From assembly GCA_963543015.1 (NCBI GenBank), contig CAUTYZ010000001.1, positions 62,001-126,000 of the forward strand: 64,000 nt of DNA, given 5' to 3'. This DNA comes from Alloscardovia sp963543015 (GTDB lineage Bacteria; Actinomycetota; Actinomycetes; Actinomycetales; Bifidobacteriaceae). Both the position numbers and the translations under genes were made by a program. Shown piece after piece: positions 16,969 through 25,831 of this stretch. The notes beneath the pieces were generated by a model, which worked only from the letters and a program-made list of their open reading frames with translations, was not told the DNA's origin and made no database searches. Each line of letters opens with the position of its first letter. Position 1 is the first letter of the stretch.

Positions 16969-18390
16969 ATGAATAGAGCGATGGGTGAACAAACGAGTGC
17001 TGAAACATTCACAAGCGCTTACGTCTATGGAGGATCGACCTATATAGCTCATCCTGAAGAGTTAGCTACACTCGCAACTCAATTGGCTTGTCATGCCGAT
17101 CAGCTGCTTGACTGCGCTCATACATACGCGCAGTGCCAAGCATATGTTGATACTCAAAGTGCCGTCATCTCCACATGCGTTGCTCCAAGCCATGCGGAAG
17201 CCGCCTCGTCATTTCCTTCACGTTTATATTCATTCGCGCACTGTTGCGAGCGCCAGCAAGAGTTTCTCGTCAGCTATGCGAATGCTCTTCGTGTGTGTTC
17301 GGATAAAATCATACGAAGTTTAGGACTGTATTCTCATGCCGAAGCGCAGACCGCGCATATCCTTGGTTTTCTCATGCATTGTGCAGTTGGTTTTGCTCCC
17401 GTTCCTCTCACTGCTGCTTTAGGAGTATGGAGCGCGGCTCAAGAATTCACGTCTTCGCGAGGCTCAGTCCAAGGTCTTCTCACGAATAATTACGATACTC
17501 AACAAAATTATCTTCATTCAGTCGCTGACCTCGTCTCTCAAGGACGCGGAATCCCTGGAGCTGCAGAGCAGTTATCCCCTGCTGCACGTTTCGTTCGTCA
17601 CGTTTATCAGGCTGAAAAATTATCAGTAACGAGCATCACCGTGTCGCATCCATTACCATCAGCGCGTACCATGCAGGATAGTCTTTCGCATCTCGATCAA
17701 CTATCCACGGGTCAAACCGGAAATTCATACGGAACCGTGTCTATTCAACGCTATACACATGCGGATAATACACACTCGTGGATCGTCACGATTCCGGGAA
17801 CTGATGGGAAGAAAGACTCGCCTTTTGGATGGACACAAAATGTCAGTCTGATGTCTGAACAAGCAACTACTCGCGCTAGTGCCGAGAGCCAGCAGGTAGT
17901 CCTTGAAGCGATGCGTCAAGCTGGCATACAACCAGACGACCACGTTGCTCTCGTTGGTCACTCGCAGGGTGGCATCATTGCTGCATCCATTGCCAGCGAT
18001 CGCACAGTGCCATATACGATTTCCCATGTCGTTACAGCAGGATCGCCTATCGCTCATCATCCAATTCCGTCCTCAACGTGGGTAACGAGTATCGAAACCG
18101 ACCATGAACTCGTATCAAATCTGGATGGTTCGCATAATCCAGCTCATCGGCATTGGGTGACAATCCAAGGGAAAATTGAAGATACCCCATCCACCCATAC
18201 ATCAACTCGTGTCCCGTACACATCCGAAAAACACGAACTATCTCACGGAATGAATTATCATGTCGCCACCTATTCGAATGCTCTTAAACTCAACAACGAC
18301 GGTCTTCACGAACACAATGACCATTTCGCGAAGCTCACGGATGGAACATTGGATAAAAATTTGTATTTCGAATGTCGAATACATGAGTGA
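16969..18390 (+). CDS. Alpha/beta hydrolase (lipase-like) with helical N-terminal domain
   Basis: A 473-residue protein. Residues 1-150 form an Ala/Cys/His-rich helical region like the WXG/LXG targeting part of type VII effectors. The C-terminal part is an alpha/beta hydrolase with the nucleophile elbow VGHSQGG (Ser about residue 332), a following AIASDR-type helix, a DHELVSNLDGSHNPAHR acid region and a late His (SHGMNYHVATY). Substrate unknown; lipid or ester is likely. There is no Sec signal. AAGGAGA provides a strong ribosome binding site. The neighbouring WXG-like gene supports export by a type VII-like route, but no secretion machinery is visible here. Confidence 0.75.
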   Translation: MNRAMGEQTSAETFTSAYVYGGSTYIAHPEELATLATQLACHADQLLDCAHTYAQCQAYVDTQSAVISTCVAPSHAEAASSFPSRLYSFAHCCERQQEFLVSYANALRVCSDKIIRSLGLYSHAEAQTAHILGFLMHCAVGFAPVPLTAALGVWSAAQEFTSSRGSVQGLLTNNYDTQQNYLHSVADLVSQGRGIPGAAEQLSPAARFVRHVYQAEKLSVTSITVSHPLPSARTMQDSLSHLDQLSTGQTGNSYGTVSIQRYTHADNTHSWIVTIPGTDGKKDSPFGWTQNVSLMSEQATTRASAESQQVVLEAMRQAGIQPDDHVALVGHSQGGIIAASIASDRTVPYTISHVVTAGSPIAHHPIPSSTWVTSIETDHELVSNLDGSHNPAHRHWVTIQGKIEDTPSTHTSTRVPYTSEKHELSHGMNYHVATYSNALKLNNDGLHEHNDHFAKLTDGTLDKNLYFECRIHE

Positions 18391-18432
18391 ATAAGTGCCT
18401 TATGCGTTTACGCCATGTCGTAGTCTAGAAGT

Positions 18433-19866
18433 ATGAACTTAACAGATATCACCCCACATATTGCATTAAGTCCACTCGACGGTCGTTATCAGGCTGCTAC
18501 TTCCCCACTCGTAGAATACTTGAGCGAGCCTGCGCTCAATCGTGCACGTATTCACGTAGAAGTGGAATGGATGATTGAGCTTGCTAACGGACTTGGCAGC
18601 AAATCTCATATCCCTGGCGTGAAGCCATTCACCACTGACGAAATCGAATATTTGCGTTCTATTGAAGCAGATTTTGACAATAAGAGCATCGCAGAACTCG
18701 CTGAAATCGAAGCAGTAACTCACCACGATGTGAAGGCTATCGAATATTACATCGATCGCCGCTTGGATAGCGCGCATGAAGTTTTGGGCGATACCCAGCT
18801 TGGCGATTTGAAGCCTCTCGTTCACTTCGCATGCACGAGTGAAGATATCAACAATCTTTCCTACGCATTGTGCATTAAGAGTGCTGTAGAAAACGTATGG
18901 CTTCCTGCAGCTCAAAAGCTGGTGAATCAGTTGGCTACTTTTGCGGAAAATTATCGCGAATTACCAATGCTCAGCTTGACTCATGGTCAGCCTGCTACCC
19001 CAACCACTCTGGGTAAGGAATTCGCTGTTTGGGTATATCGTTTGAGCCGCCAAGTACGTGCAATTGAGTCACAGGAATACCTTGGCAAGATTAATGGTGC
19101 AACTGGTACTTTCGGTGCACACACTGCAGCTTTGCCAGACGTCGACTGGACCGATGTGTCTCATCGCTTTGTCTCCCAGCGTTTGGGATTGACTTGGAAT
19201 CCTTTGACGACACAGATTGAGAATCATGATTGGCAAGCAGAGCTCTACTCGTCGATGAGCCACTTCAACCGCATCGCTCACAATCTCGCACAGGATGTGT
19301 GGATGTACATTTCGCGTGGCGTTTTTGCACAGGTTCCTGTAAAGGGCGCAACCGGTTCGTCCACAATGCCTCACAAGGTCAACCCTATTCGTTTCGAAAA
19401 TGCTGAGGCGAATTTGGAGCTCTCCTGCGCATTGCTTGATTCTTTGAGCACAACTCTCGTAGAATCTCGCTGGCAGCGCGACTTGACCGACTCGACCACT
19501 CAGCGCAATGTCGGATCGGCATTCGGCTATGGTTTGCTTGCACTGTACAATTTGTCTGGCGGATTGGATTCCATTCATCCTAATGAAACCGTTATCGCTC
19601 GCGAGCTCGATACGAATTGGGAAGTTTTGGGTGAGCCAATTCAGACAGCTATGCGTGCTCAGGCTTTGAGGGGAATCGACGGCATGGATAATCCTTACGA
19701 GCGCGTTAAGGAACTCATGCGTGGTCATTCCATTTCTGCCGATGATGTAAAGCAGTTCATCGCAACGATTAATTTCGATGATGACACAGCACAGCGTTTG
19801 TCTGAGCTGACCCCAGCCACATACACTGGCTTGGCGGAAAGTCTCGTGAATTTCATCGAGCAGTAG
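18433..19866 (+). CDS. purB: Adenylosuccinate lyase
   Basis: A 477-residue enzyme of the fumarase/aspartase superfamily that acts twice in purine synthesis (SAICAR to AICAR, adenylosuccinate to AMP). It shows ALSPLDGRY near the start, the SLTHGQPATPTTLGKE block with a catalytic His, and the signature loop GSSTMPHKVNPIRFENAE with the catalytic Ser. The length matches the E. coli type. The ATG lies 42 bp after the hydrolase gene with no Shine-Dalgarno and with a TAGTCT-like hexamer a few bases upstream, suggesting a leaderless or near-leaderless transcript. Confidence 0.96.
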   Translation: MNLTDITPHIALSPLDGRYQAATSPLVEYLSEPALNRARIHVEVEWMIELANGLGSKSHIPGVKPFTTDEIEYLRSIEADFDNKSIAELAEIEAVTHHDVKAIEYYIDRRLDSAHEVLGDTQLGDLKPLVHFACTSEDINNLSYALCIKSAVENVWLPAAQKLVNQLATFAENYRELPMLSLTHGQPATPTTLGKEFAVWVYRLSRQVRAIESQEYLGKINGATGTFGAHTAALPDVDWTDVSHRFVSQRLGLTWNPLTTQIENHDWQAELYSSMSHFNRIAHNLAQDVWMYISRGVFAQVPVKGATGSSTMPHKVNPIRFENAEANLELSCALLDSLSTTLVESRWQRDLTDSTTQRNVGSAFGYGLLALYNLSGGLDSIHPNETVIARELDTNWEVLGEPIQTAMRAQALRGIDGMDNPYERVKELMRGHSISADDVKQFIATINFDDDTAQRLSELTPATYTGLAESLVNFIEQ

Positions 19867-20264
19867 AAGCAACAAACGCAGTGAAAAGCAACAGCAGTAA
19901 AGCAATAGCACTCAAGCGAGGCGGAGGCGTTCGATAGAAGCGTTTCGTAGACCTAGAGAAATATAGAAAAATACGAAGCGCCAATTATCATACTCGGTCG
20001 TTCGAATGCTTATACTCACTGTGTTAACTGATGCTCACTGATGTTCACGAAGGAGAGGCGGTACACATCGTCTCTCCTTTTCTCTATCTTTTCTCATTTA
20101 ACTCTGGGCAATTCTCCTCTCTTCTCCCCTCTTCTTCCCAATCTTTCATACACAGCGGTAACATAGTTAAGTAATCTTCGCACGACTATCAATGAACGAG
20201 ATGTGGTGAGAGAACTCGTCAACCATTGCGAGCGAAGAATCCAGATCCCAGCAAAAGGTATGGT
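19867..20264. other. Intergenic region after purB
   Basis: 398 bp without a credible gene. It contains A/G-rich sequence directly after purB, a probable terminator at 20051-20084 and then the promoter region of the flippase-like gene. Confidence 0.5.
20051..20084 (+). terminator. Probable Rho-independent terminator downstream of purB
   Basis: Stem AGGAGAGGCG / CGTCTCTCCT with an 8-nt loop and a following TTTTCTC run. It lies 185 bp after purB. Confidence 0.65.
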
Positions 20265-22712
20265 ATGACGACAACTGATGCGACTGAAGTACGCGCAACT
20301 GATGAACACAGGGCGGAAGTTCATGTTACAGATGTGCAACCTCGACGTGCTCATGACATTTTTGACCTCACTAATGCTGTCATAGCGTTAGTGAGCGGCG
20401 TTCTCTTATCATTGCTGTCCATTTATCTGCGCGGAATTACTTCTGGTGTCGAACAGGATGCTCATACGGTCGGATCCGTCCTTGATGATTGGCTTTTCGC
20501 GCTTCCGTTGTCCTTTATCCAGCAGGCGATGATGGTGATTATCATCGTCAGCGTTGTTATCCAGCTTTTGTCCAACCGCGAATGGTTCCAAACTGCCGTA
20601 TCTATTATCGGATTTTTGCTCGGAATCGGTGGAGCTGTCCTCGTCTCTCGCATTATTTTGACCGTCCAATACATGCCACTGGTCGATGCACTGCGTTCAG
20701 CGAGTAATGTGCAAACCTTGCTTCCTGAACTTTTTGCAGGTTTGACTTCTTTCCTCACCTGTGCAGGCCCGCGTCGTATCCGTTCTACTCTCAAGTGGAG
20801 CTGGAATTCTCTGATTACCGTAGCGGCAATTCTCGTCATGCTGTCTGCCAATTCTTTGGTCGGCATGGTCGTATCGCTACTTCTGGGTCGCGCAATTGGG
20901 TTAATTATTCGTTATGCTGTCGGCTCCCCAAATATCGGACTGTGGGGAAATGGCATTGTTGATGCTGCGCGTTCGGTTGGGCTGAATCCACAAAGCATTA
21001 TTTATGCTGGCGATACTGCCGACCGTTTAAGCCACTACAGTGTTGATGACGATGTGACGTTCAATTCTCGCCGTTATCTTCTGACCAACGAGGATGGATC
21101 GCGATTCACGGTTTCTATCGCCGATGCGCAACGTCATAGTGTCAGTTATTTGCGCCAATTATGGCAATGGATCCAATTATCCGGTTTGTCACTGCGCCAC
21201 GACCGTTCAGCAAGTGATATCACTCATCATCACATGCTCATGCTGCTCGCTGTACGCAATGCCGGACTTGATGCCGTTGTGCCGTATGCCGTCGCGGATA
21301 ATAACGAATCGTCCGTTCTGTTTTTCCGAGAAAATACGCAATTATCGTCAACTTCTGCAGAAGCAATTAGCGAAGATGACGTAGCGAATGCACTGCGATA
21401 TCTTGATGCAGCGCATACGTGCGGAATTACGCATCGCCATATTTCTTTGAATTCTCTTGCACGCAATTGTACAGGCGAGCTCATCGTCGCTGGTTGGGAA
21501 AACGGCGATGTGGCAAGTGCTGCTGCGAATATCGCTGCTGACCGAGTTCAAATTCTTACACTCCTGTCATGCCTGATTGGAGTAGATGAGACGGTTCGCG
21601 CGGCTCGCACTGTGTGGGATGATGAAACTTTGTATTCCATTGCACCGTTTATTCAAAACGTGCTCATTCCTTCTTCCGTTCGCGACATGGATCAATGGAA
21701 CCGTGCTTTGATGAAGAAATTGCGCGTTGCTCTCGTCGCGCTCAATCCAGAAGATGAAACGGAGAACGTAGAGCTCGTCACACTGTCGCGTTTCAATATT
21801 CGTTCGTTCATTACGGCTTTCTTAATCGTTGTCGCACTTTCTGTCATCCTCACGCAGCTCAACATGCGCGCGGTCATCGAAAGTGTACGCAACGCAAATC
21901 CTATGTTTGCCGTTTTGAGTCTCGTTGCCGGATGCGCATCATGGCTTGGTTCTGCTTTGACGCTCGGAACGTATACGAATCGTGACAAGCGCAATTATCT
22001 TGGAATTTTTATCTCCCAAATCGCGCAAAGCTTTGCAGCTGTGAGTATGCCAGCAGGTGTGGGGCCAGCGTTCGTCAATTTGCGATTCTTGCGCAAAACG
22101 GGTCATAAGAACACTGAAGCAACCGCTGCTATGAGCGCTGTGGTCGCCGTGCAATTCGCGACAACATTCCTCGTCATGGTAACGCTCGGCCTTTTCACTG
22201 GAAATAACGGATTGACGCGTTTACTTCCTACAGGAACGCTGGCAATCGTCCTTGGCGTGATTGCGCTGATTATCGCGCTGAGTATGATTATCCCGCCTGT
22301 ACGCAAACTCATCATGACTAAGCTTTTGCCAGCCGTGCGAAATTTTGCACGCCAGCTCATCCTGCTTTTGTCCCAGCCAGGAAAGCTTCTTCTCGGTGCC
22401 GCGGGATCGATCTTCCAAAATCTCATGCTCGGCTTGAGCTTCTGGTCTACTCTTCAAGCGTTCAACGTTCCAGCAAGCTACATAGAGACAACGTTTATCT
22501 TCCTCGTGGCTAACACTATCGGTTCGGCGGCGCCAACGCCTGGTGGTCTTGGTGGTGTCGAGACTTCGCTGACTGTGGCATTTACAGGTTTAGGCATTCC
22601 ATCCGCTGTGGCTCTTTCTGCAGCTCTCCTCTTCCGCGTCATGACGTACTGGTTGCGCATTCCAATGGGTGCAATGGCTATGAGCTGGATGGGAAAGAAA
22701 AACCTGATTTAA
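20265..22712 (+). CDS. Flippase-like (LPG synthase TM / UPF0104) membrane protein with kinase-like middle
   Basis: An 815-residue polytopic membrane protein. The N-terminal part (to about 225) has six or seven transmembrane helices. A cytoplasmic segment (about 230-500) looks like a degenerate aminoglycoside-phosphotransferase/kinase lobe: HRHISLNSLARNC sits where an HxDxxxxN loop belongs and AGWENGD where DFG would be. The C-terminal part (about 510-815) is the LPG_synthase_TM domain with NTIGSAAPTPGGLGGVE, the hallmark motif. Related proteins flip or scramble lipids; there is no lysyl-transferase domain. I chose the ATG at 20265 (AAAGG upstream) over an in-frame TTG at 20226. Function is inferred only at family level. 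Confidence 0.82.
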   Translation: MTTTDATEVRATDEHRAEVHVTDVQPRRAHDIFDLTNAVIALVSGVLLSLLSIYLRGITSGVEQDAHTVGSVLDDWLFALPLSFIQQAMMVIIIVSVVIQLLSNREWFQTAVSIIGFLLGIGGAVLVSRIILTVQYMPLVDALRSASNVQTLLPELFAGLTSFLTCAGPRRIRSTLKWSWNSLITVAAILVMLSANSLVGMVVSLLLGRAIGLIIRYAVGSPNIGLWGNGIVDAARSVGLNPQSIIYAGDTADRLSHYSVDDDVTFNSRRYLLTNEDGSRFTVSIADAQRHSVSYLRQLWQWIQLSGLSLRHDRSASDITHHHMLMLLAVRNAGLDAVVPYAVADNNESSVLFFRENTQLSSTSAEAISEDDVANALRYLDAAHTCGITHRHISLNSLARNCTGELIVAGWENGDVASAAANIAADRVQILTLLSCLIGVDETVRAARTVWDDETLYSIAPFIQNVLIPSSVRDMDQWNRALMKKLRVALVALNPEDETENVELVTLSRFNIRSFITAFLIVVALSVILTQLNMRAVIESVRNANPMFAVLSLVAGCASWLGSALTLGTYTNRDKRNYLGIFISQIAQSFAAVSMPAGVGPAFVNLRFLRKTGHKNTEATAAMSAVVAVQFATTFLVMVTLGLFTGNNGLTRLLPTGTLAIVLGVIALIIALSMIIPPVRKLIMTKLLPAVRNFARQLILLLSQPGKLLLGAAGSIFQNLMLGLSFWSTLQAFNVPASYIETTFIFLVANTIGSAAPTPGGLGGVETSLTVAFTGLGIPSAVALSAALLFRVMTYWLRIPMGAMAMSWMGKKNLI

Positions 22713-23162
22713 GTTTTTAAGGTTTATTTTTTGGTTTGGCTGTGGTGGCATGGGCTCTCATAATACTTTTTTGCGAGTTCGTGCCATCATCAATTTTCGT
22801 CAGATAATTGTACTTTCAAAAATTCACTCATACCCTTTTTAAAACGCCACACTCGGTTATTCGTTAAACCACAACTCAAAAATTCGATGGCATGTATCTG
22901 CAAAAACTTTGTAGCGCGTGAAAGATCCGCGAAGTTCCTCAAAAAATTCAGCGGAAGATTTCGCAAAACCCTCTAAAAAATCTACGGAGAACTCGGTAAA
23001 AACCACAAAAATTAGGCAAAACGAGCACTTTTTCATGAAAAATTAAGAATTTTCCGACTTTTTTGGCTTAATTACGCGGTTTTGGGTAGGAAATCGGGTA
23101 TTATCGAGAGTGTAAAAACGGTCTCATCAATGGAGACCCCTTACAAGAAGGATGTTCATATC
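22713..23162. other. Intergenic region upstream of hup with one paired-arm repeat
   Basis: 450 bp, A/T-rich, without a gene. It contains repeat copy 1 and the hup promoter and leader (about 23030-23162). Confidence 0.6.
22767..22906. repeat. Paired-arm intergenic repeat, copy 1
   Basis: Left arm 22767-22787 (TTTTTTGCGAGTTCGTGCCA then T); right arm 22887-22906 (ATGGCATGTATCTGCAAAAA). The arms are about 100 bp apart, the widest spacing of the family. Confidence 0.75.
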
Positions 23163-23447
23163 ATGGCATATAACAAGTCTGACCTCGTTGCAAAGATTGC
23201 ACAGAAGACCAACCTCACCAAGGTACAGGCAGAAGCTGCTGTTAATGCATTCCAGGAAGTTCTCGCAGAATCCCTTCAGACAGGCGAAGGTTTGCGCCTC
23301 ACTGGTGTTCTTTCTGTAGCTCGCGTAGAGCGCGCAGCACGTACTGGCCGCAACCCACGTACTGGTGAAACCATCGAGATCCCAGCAAGCAAGGGTGTTA
23401 AGCTCACCGCTGGTTCTTTGTTGAAGAAGGCTGCACAGGAGAACTAA
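23163..23447 (+). CDS. hup: HU-family DNA-binding protein
   Basis: A 94-residue nucleoid protein with the full HU/IHF fold: AYNKSDLVAKIAQKTNLTKVQ helices, then GRNPRTGETIEIPAS, the beta-arm signature with the intercalating Pro region, and KGVKLTAGSLLKKA at the end. It bends and compacts DNA. It lacks the long Lys-rich tail of mycobacterial HU. A GAAGG sequence lies 11 bp upstream of the ATG and overlaps a short out-of-frame ATG. It is a single gene with its own terminator, flanked on both sides by copies of the paired-arm repeat. Confidence 0.96.
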   Translation: MAYNKSDLVAKIAQKTNLTKVQAEAAVNAFQEVLAESLQTGEGLRLTGVLSVARVERAARTGRNPRTGETIEIPASKGVKLTAGSLLKKAAQEN

Positions 23448-23476
23448 TTTAGTTCTTTCTTAATTAGGCTTTTGAT

Positions 23477-23507
23477 GGGGCGTCTCTGAGGAGATGCCCC
23501 GTTTTTT
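23477..23507 (+). terminator. Rho-independent terminator of hup
   Basis: Stem GGGGCGTCTC / GAGATGCCCC, short TGAG loop, then GTTTTTT. Confidence 0.92.
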
Positions 23508-23573
23508 ATGGTTGGGTGGAGGGGTGTAGCTGAGTGGTTGAGCTTTTGCTACGCTTTTGTCGCGCTTATCCAC

Positions 23574-23648
23574 TTCTTTGCAATTAGATGCCATGTTTAT
23601 GGACGATGTGGTTCTTTTTCTCATTGATGATGGCATGTTTCTGCAAAA
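23574..23648. repeat. Paired-arm intergenic repeat, copy 2
   Basis: Left arm 23574-23594 (TTCTTTGCAATTAGATGCCA then T); right arm 23630-23648 (ATGGCATGTTTCTGCAAAA). Confidence 0.8.
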
Positions 23649-23769
23649 GAGTAATTTTCCCCGCGATTTTCTATCGCTTCTCCAGGATTCTTCCTCGATT
23701 GCGCTTTTTCAAACGAACGATTTTGGAGCTTCAAGGTCAGTATCGTTGCTTATCCGCGCCCCTAACTCA

Positions 23770-23845
23770 TTTTTTGCAAGTAGATGCCATATCGAAGTCT
23801 CGTTTTACGGATCCGCGTTTATACATGGCATGTATCTGCAAAAAA
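23770..23845. repeat. Paired-arm intergenic repeat, copy 3
   Basis: Left arm 23770-23790 (TTTTTTGCAAGTAGATGCCA then T); right arm 23825-23845 (ATGGCATGTATCTGCAAAAA). One of the most regular copies. Confidence 0.88.
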
Positions 23846-23913
23846 TAATTTTGTCTCTCCCCAAGAGCCCCTCCCCCTCATTCTTCCCCACCTTCACAAA
23901 ACACAAAATAAAA

Positions 23914-23949
23914 AGTGGGGAAACATCACAATTATGATGTTTCCCCACT
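23914..23949 (-). terminator. Terminator of the surface-protein gene
   Basis: Perfect 14-bp stem AGTGGGGAAACATC / GATGTTTCCCCACT with an 8-nt loop; on the minus strand it is followed by TTTATTTTG. Confidence 0.85.
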
Positions 23950-24053
23950 AATTCACTCGTACGTTTAGCGAAGAGCTAGGAGCTACCTCGAGCGCCAGCC
24001 GGATCTAGAAAACCGAAGCTAGACCCAAAAGCTAGACCTCGAACTCGCCTAGC

Positions 24054-25565
24054 CTAAGCCTTCTTCTCGCGACGTACACGCAGCGCAAATGCAGCAGCAC
24101 CCAAAGCAACCAAAGCCGTAGCACCACCAGCAATTACAGCGATATCAGCACCTGTTCGACCGAGTTCGCGCTTTTCTGCTGTCGCAACCTTCTTATCAGA
24201 CTTGGACGGATTCTTAGGAGTGGAGGTGGTTGGAGTAGTTGGAGTTGGAGGCGTTACCACAGGCTCAGCCTCATCCTGCACAGTTACCAGAACCGAACGC
24301 GACGTCAAGTCGAACTGGCCGCCCTTAATCTTGACTGGATCAGCAAGCTTGTATCCAGTTGGCGCCTTGGTTTCTGTGAGTGTGTAATCGTCACGCAGCA
24401 AGCTGCCGAGCGTAGCTTCACCGCTGGCATCTGTTGTCAAAGTTCCGACAACCTCACCAGTGCGATTGCAAGTTACAGTGAACTCAGCACCTTGAAGTGC
24501 TGCACCGTTCTTATCGGTCTTCTTCACATTAATAGCGTAGTTGTATCCGTTTGCCTGACCACTTGCAGTTTCCCACAAAACGCGGCTGTGGAAGTTCTGA
24601 TCGCCACTTGGCGTTGTCGAGGTCATAACCACGTCATTATCGACTGCCTCACCCTGGAGCAATTCACGGTCAAGGTTTACAGCGTACACGATCTCAACGC
24701 TGTCAGTTCCCAAATTGCCCAAATTGACGGTGAAGCTGTTGTTAGCAGCATTGAACTGCAAGGAAGAACGAACATCGTCAGTAATATCGCGCTCATTGGT
24801 CATATAGAACGAACCAGAGGTTGGATCGCGCTGCATGACACCACGAGTAAAGGTGATGCCATCCTTCATATCAGTTCCTGTGCGGAAATAATGCACGCCT
24901 TCAGTCGAAATGGTATCGGTGATAGTCACATTCGAGAGGTTATCGCGACGAGCGTTCACACGGATGGTGTAGATAATCTGGTTGGTGCGTGGCTGCAAAT
25001 GTGCCCACTTAGCGAGAATCTCATTTGGATTGTCGCCACCCCAACGCTGGTAATCAATCTGTCCGTCTACTGGTACGACGTTCTTATCGCCTACAGTAAG
25101 CGTAATGCCACGATGTCCATAATTTGTATCGGATTCATACTGTGCGCGAATTGCCGCGACAATTTCTCCGTGAACATCCGAATGCTTTTCAGGGTAATCG
25201 GTATACGTCAAAGTAATTGTGCGAGTAGCGCTGTTAGCTTCAGCATGAGCAACGACTGCACCGGACGAATCCTTAACATCGAAGCCGAGCGACCATGCAA
25301 AGGTGAAGCCAGCAGGAAGCTGGATAACTGATGTGTCACCAGACTTGATGGTGTTATTTGGAAGATCAAAGTTCATTGTCAAGTTCACTGTAGATCCCTG
25401 AACACCGTACAATGGCGTCGTTTCTACAGATGCGCTTGTAATAATATTGTCAGAGATAACAGCTGCCTCAGCCTTTCGAGGACCTGTTACCAGTGTCATA
25501 GCAAAAACTGCGATGACAGTTACGAGCATGGCAATTGTCTTGCCAATGGACGATAGCTTCATCAT
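24054..25565 (-). CDS. Cell-wall-anchored surface protein (adhesin-like, SpaA/Cna-B domain)
   Basis: A 503-residue secreted protein. A signal peptide spans about 1-34 (TIAMLVTVIAVFAMTLVTG...AEA). Residues 40-330 look like the two beta-rich adhesion domains of Cna-type surface proteins. A SpaA/Cna-B prealbumin-like domain (about 345-430) contains GAALQGAEFTV and ETKAPTGY with the E-box glutamate. A Pro/Thr-rich wall-spanning stretch follows, then the sorting signal: LGRTG, hydrophobic helix and RREKKA tail. The sorting motif has Gly where LPXTG has Pro. No sortase gene lies nearby. Ligand unknown. RBS GAAGG before the ATG; a second ATG follows directly. Confidence 0.83.
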   Translation of the reverse strand: MMKLSSIGKTIAMLVTVIAVFAMTLVTGPRKAEAAVISDNIITSASVETTPLYGVQGSTVNLTMNFDLPNNTIKSGDTSVIQLPAGFTFAWSLGFDVKDSSGAVVAHAEANSATRTITLTYTDYPEKHSDVHGEIVAAIRAQYESDTNYGHRGITLTVGDKNVVPVDGQIDYQRWGGDNPNEILAKWAHLQPRTNQIIYTIRVNARRDNLSNVTITDTISTEGVHYFRTGTDMKDGITFTRGVMQRDPTSGSFYMTNERDITDDVRSSLQFNAANNSFTVNLGNLGTDSVEIVYAVNLDRELLQGEAVDNDVVMTSTTPSGDQNFHSRVLWETASGQANGYNYAINVKKTDKNGAALQGAEFTVTCNRTGEVVGTLTTDASGEATLGSLLRDDYTLTETKAPTGYKLADPVKIKGGQFDLTSRSVLVTVQDEAEPVVTPPTPTTPTTSTPKNPSKSDKKVATAEKRELGRTGADIAVIAGGATALVALGAAAFALRVRREKKA

Positions 25566-25831
25566 TCTACCTTCTCTATGTGTTTATCACGCGTCTATTC
25601 AGTCTTTCGTATCTGTGCGCTGCCATTGCCCACCACAACGAATGTGCAATCACTTGCTTACGCACAGCATCCTTCCACTTCTGGGTATGCTTAAGCAAAG
25701 CACAACCGTCATTGGAAAGAAGAATTTGAAACTAATAAATGTTTCAAACACAAACCATACAATGGTATCATTAAGTTTTTATATTTCTTCACAAAAATCT
25801 AAAATATCCGGGTACTGTTAGCAAGCTCACT

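Larger units (their letters stand above)
23448..24053. other. Intergenic region downstream of hup with two paired-arm repeats
   Basis: 606 bp between convergent hup and the surface-protein gene. It holds the hup terminator, repeat copies 2 and 3, and the terminator of the surface-protein gene. The remaining open frames are low-quality and lack ribosome binding sites. Confidence 0.65.

Noticed and set aside
23557..23937. 126-codon frame between hup and the surface-protein gene
   Set aside because: It runs through two intergenic repeats and a terminator and has no start signal.
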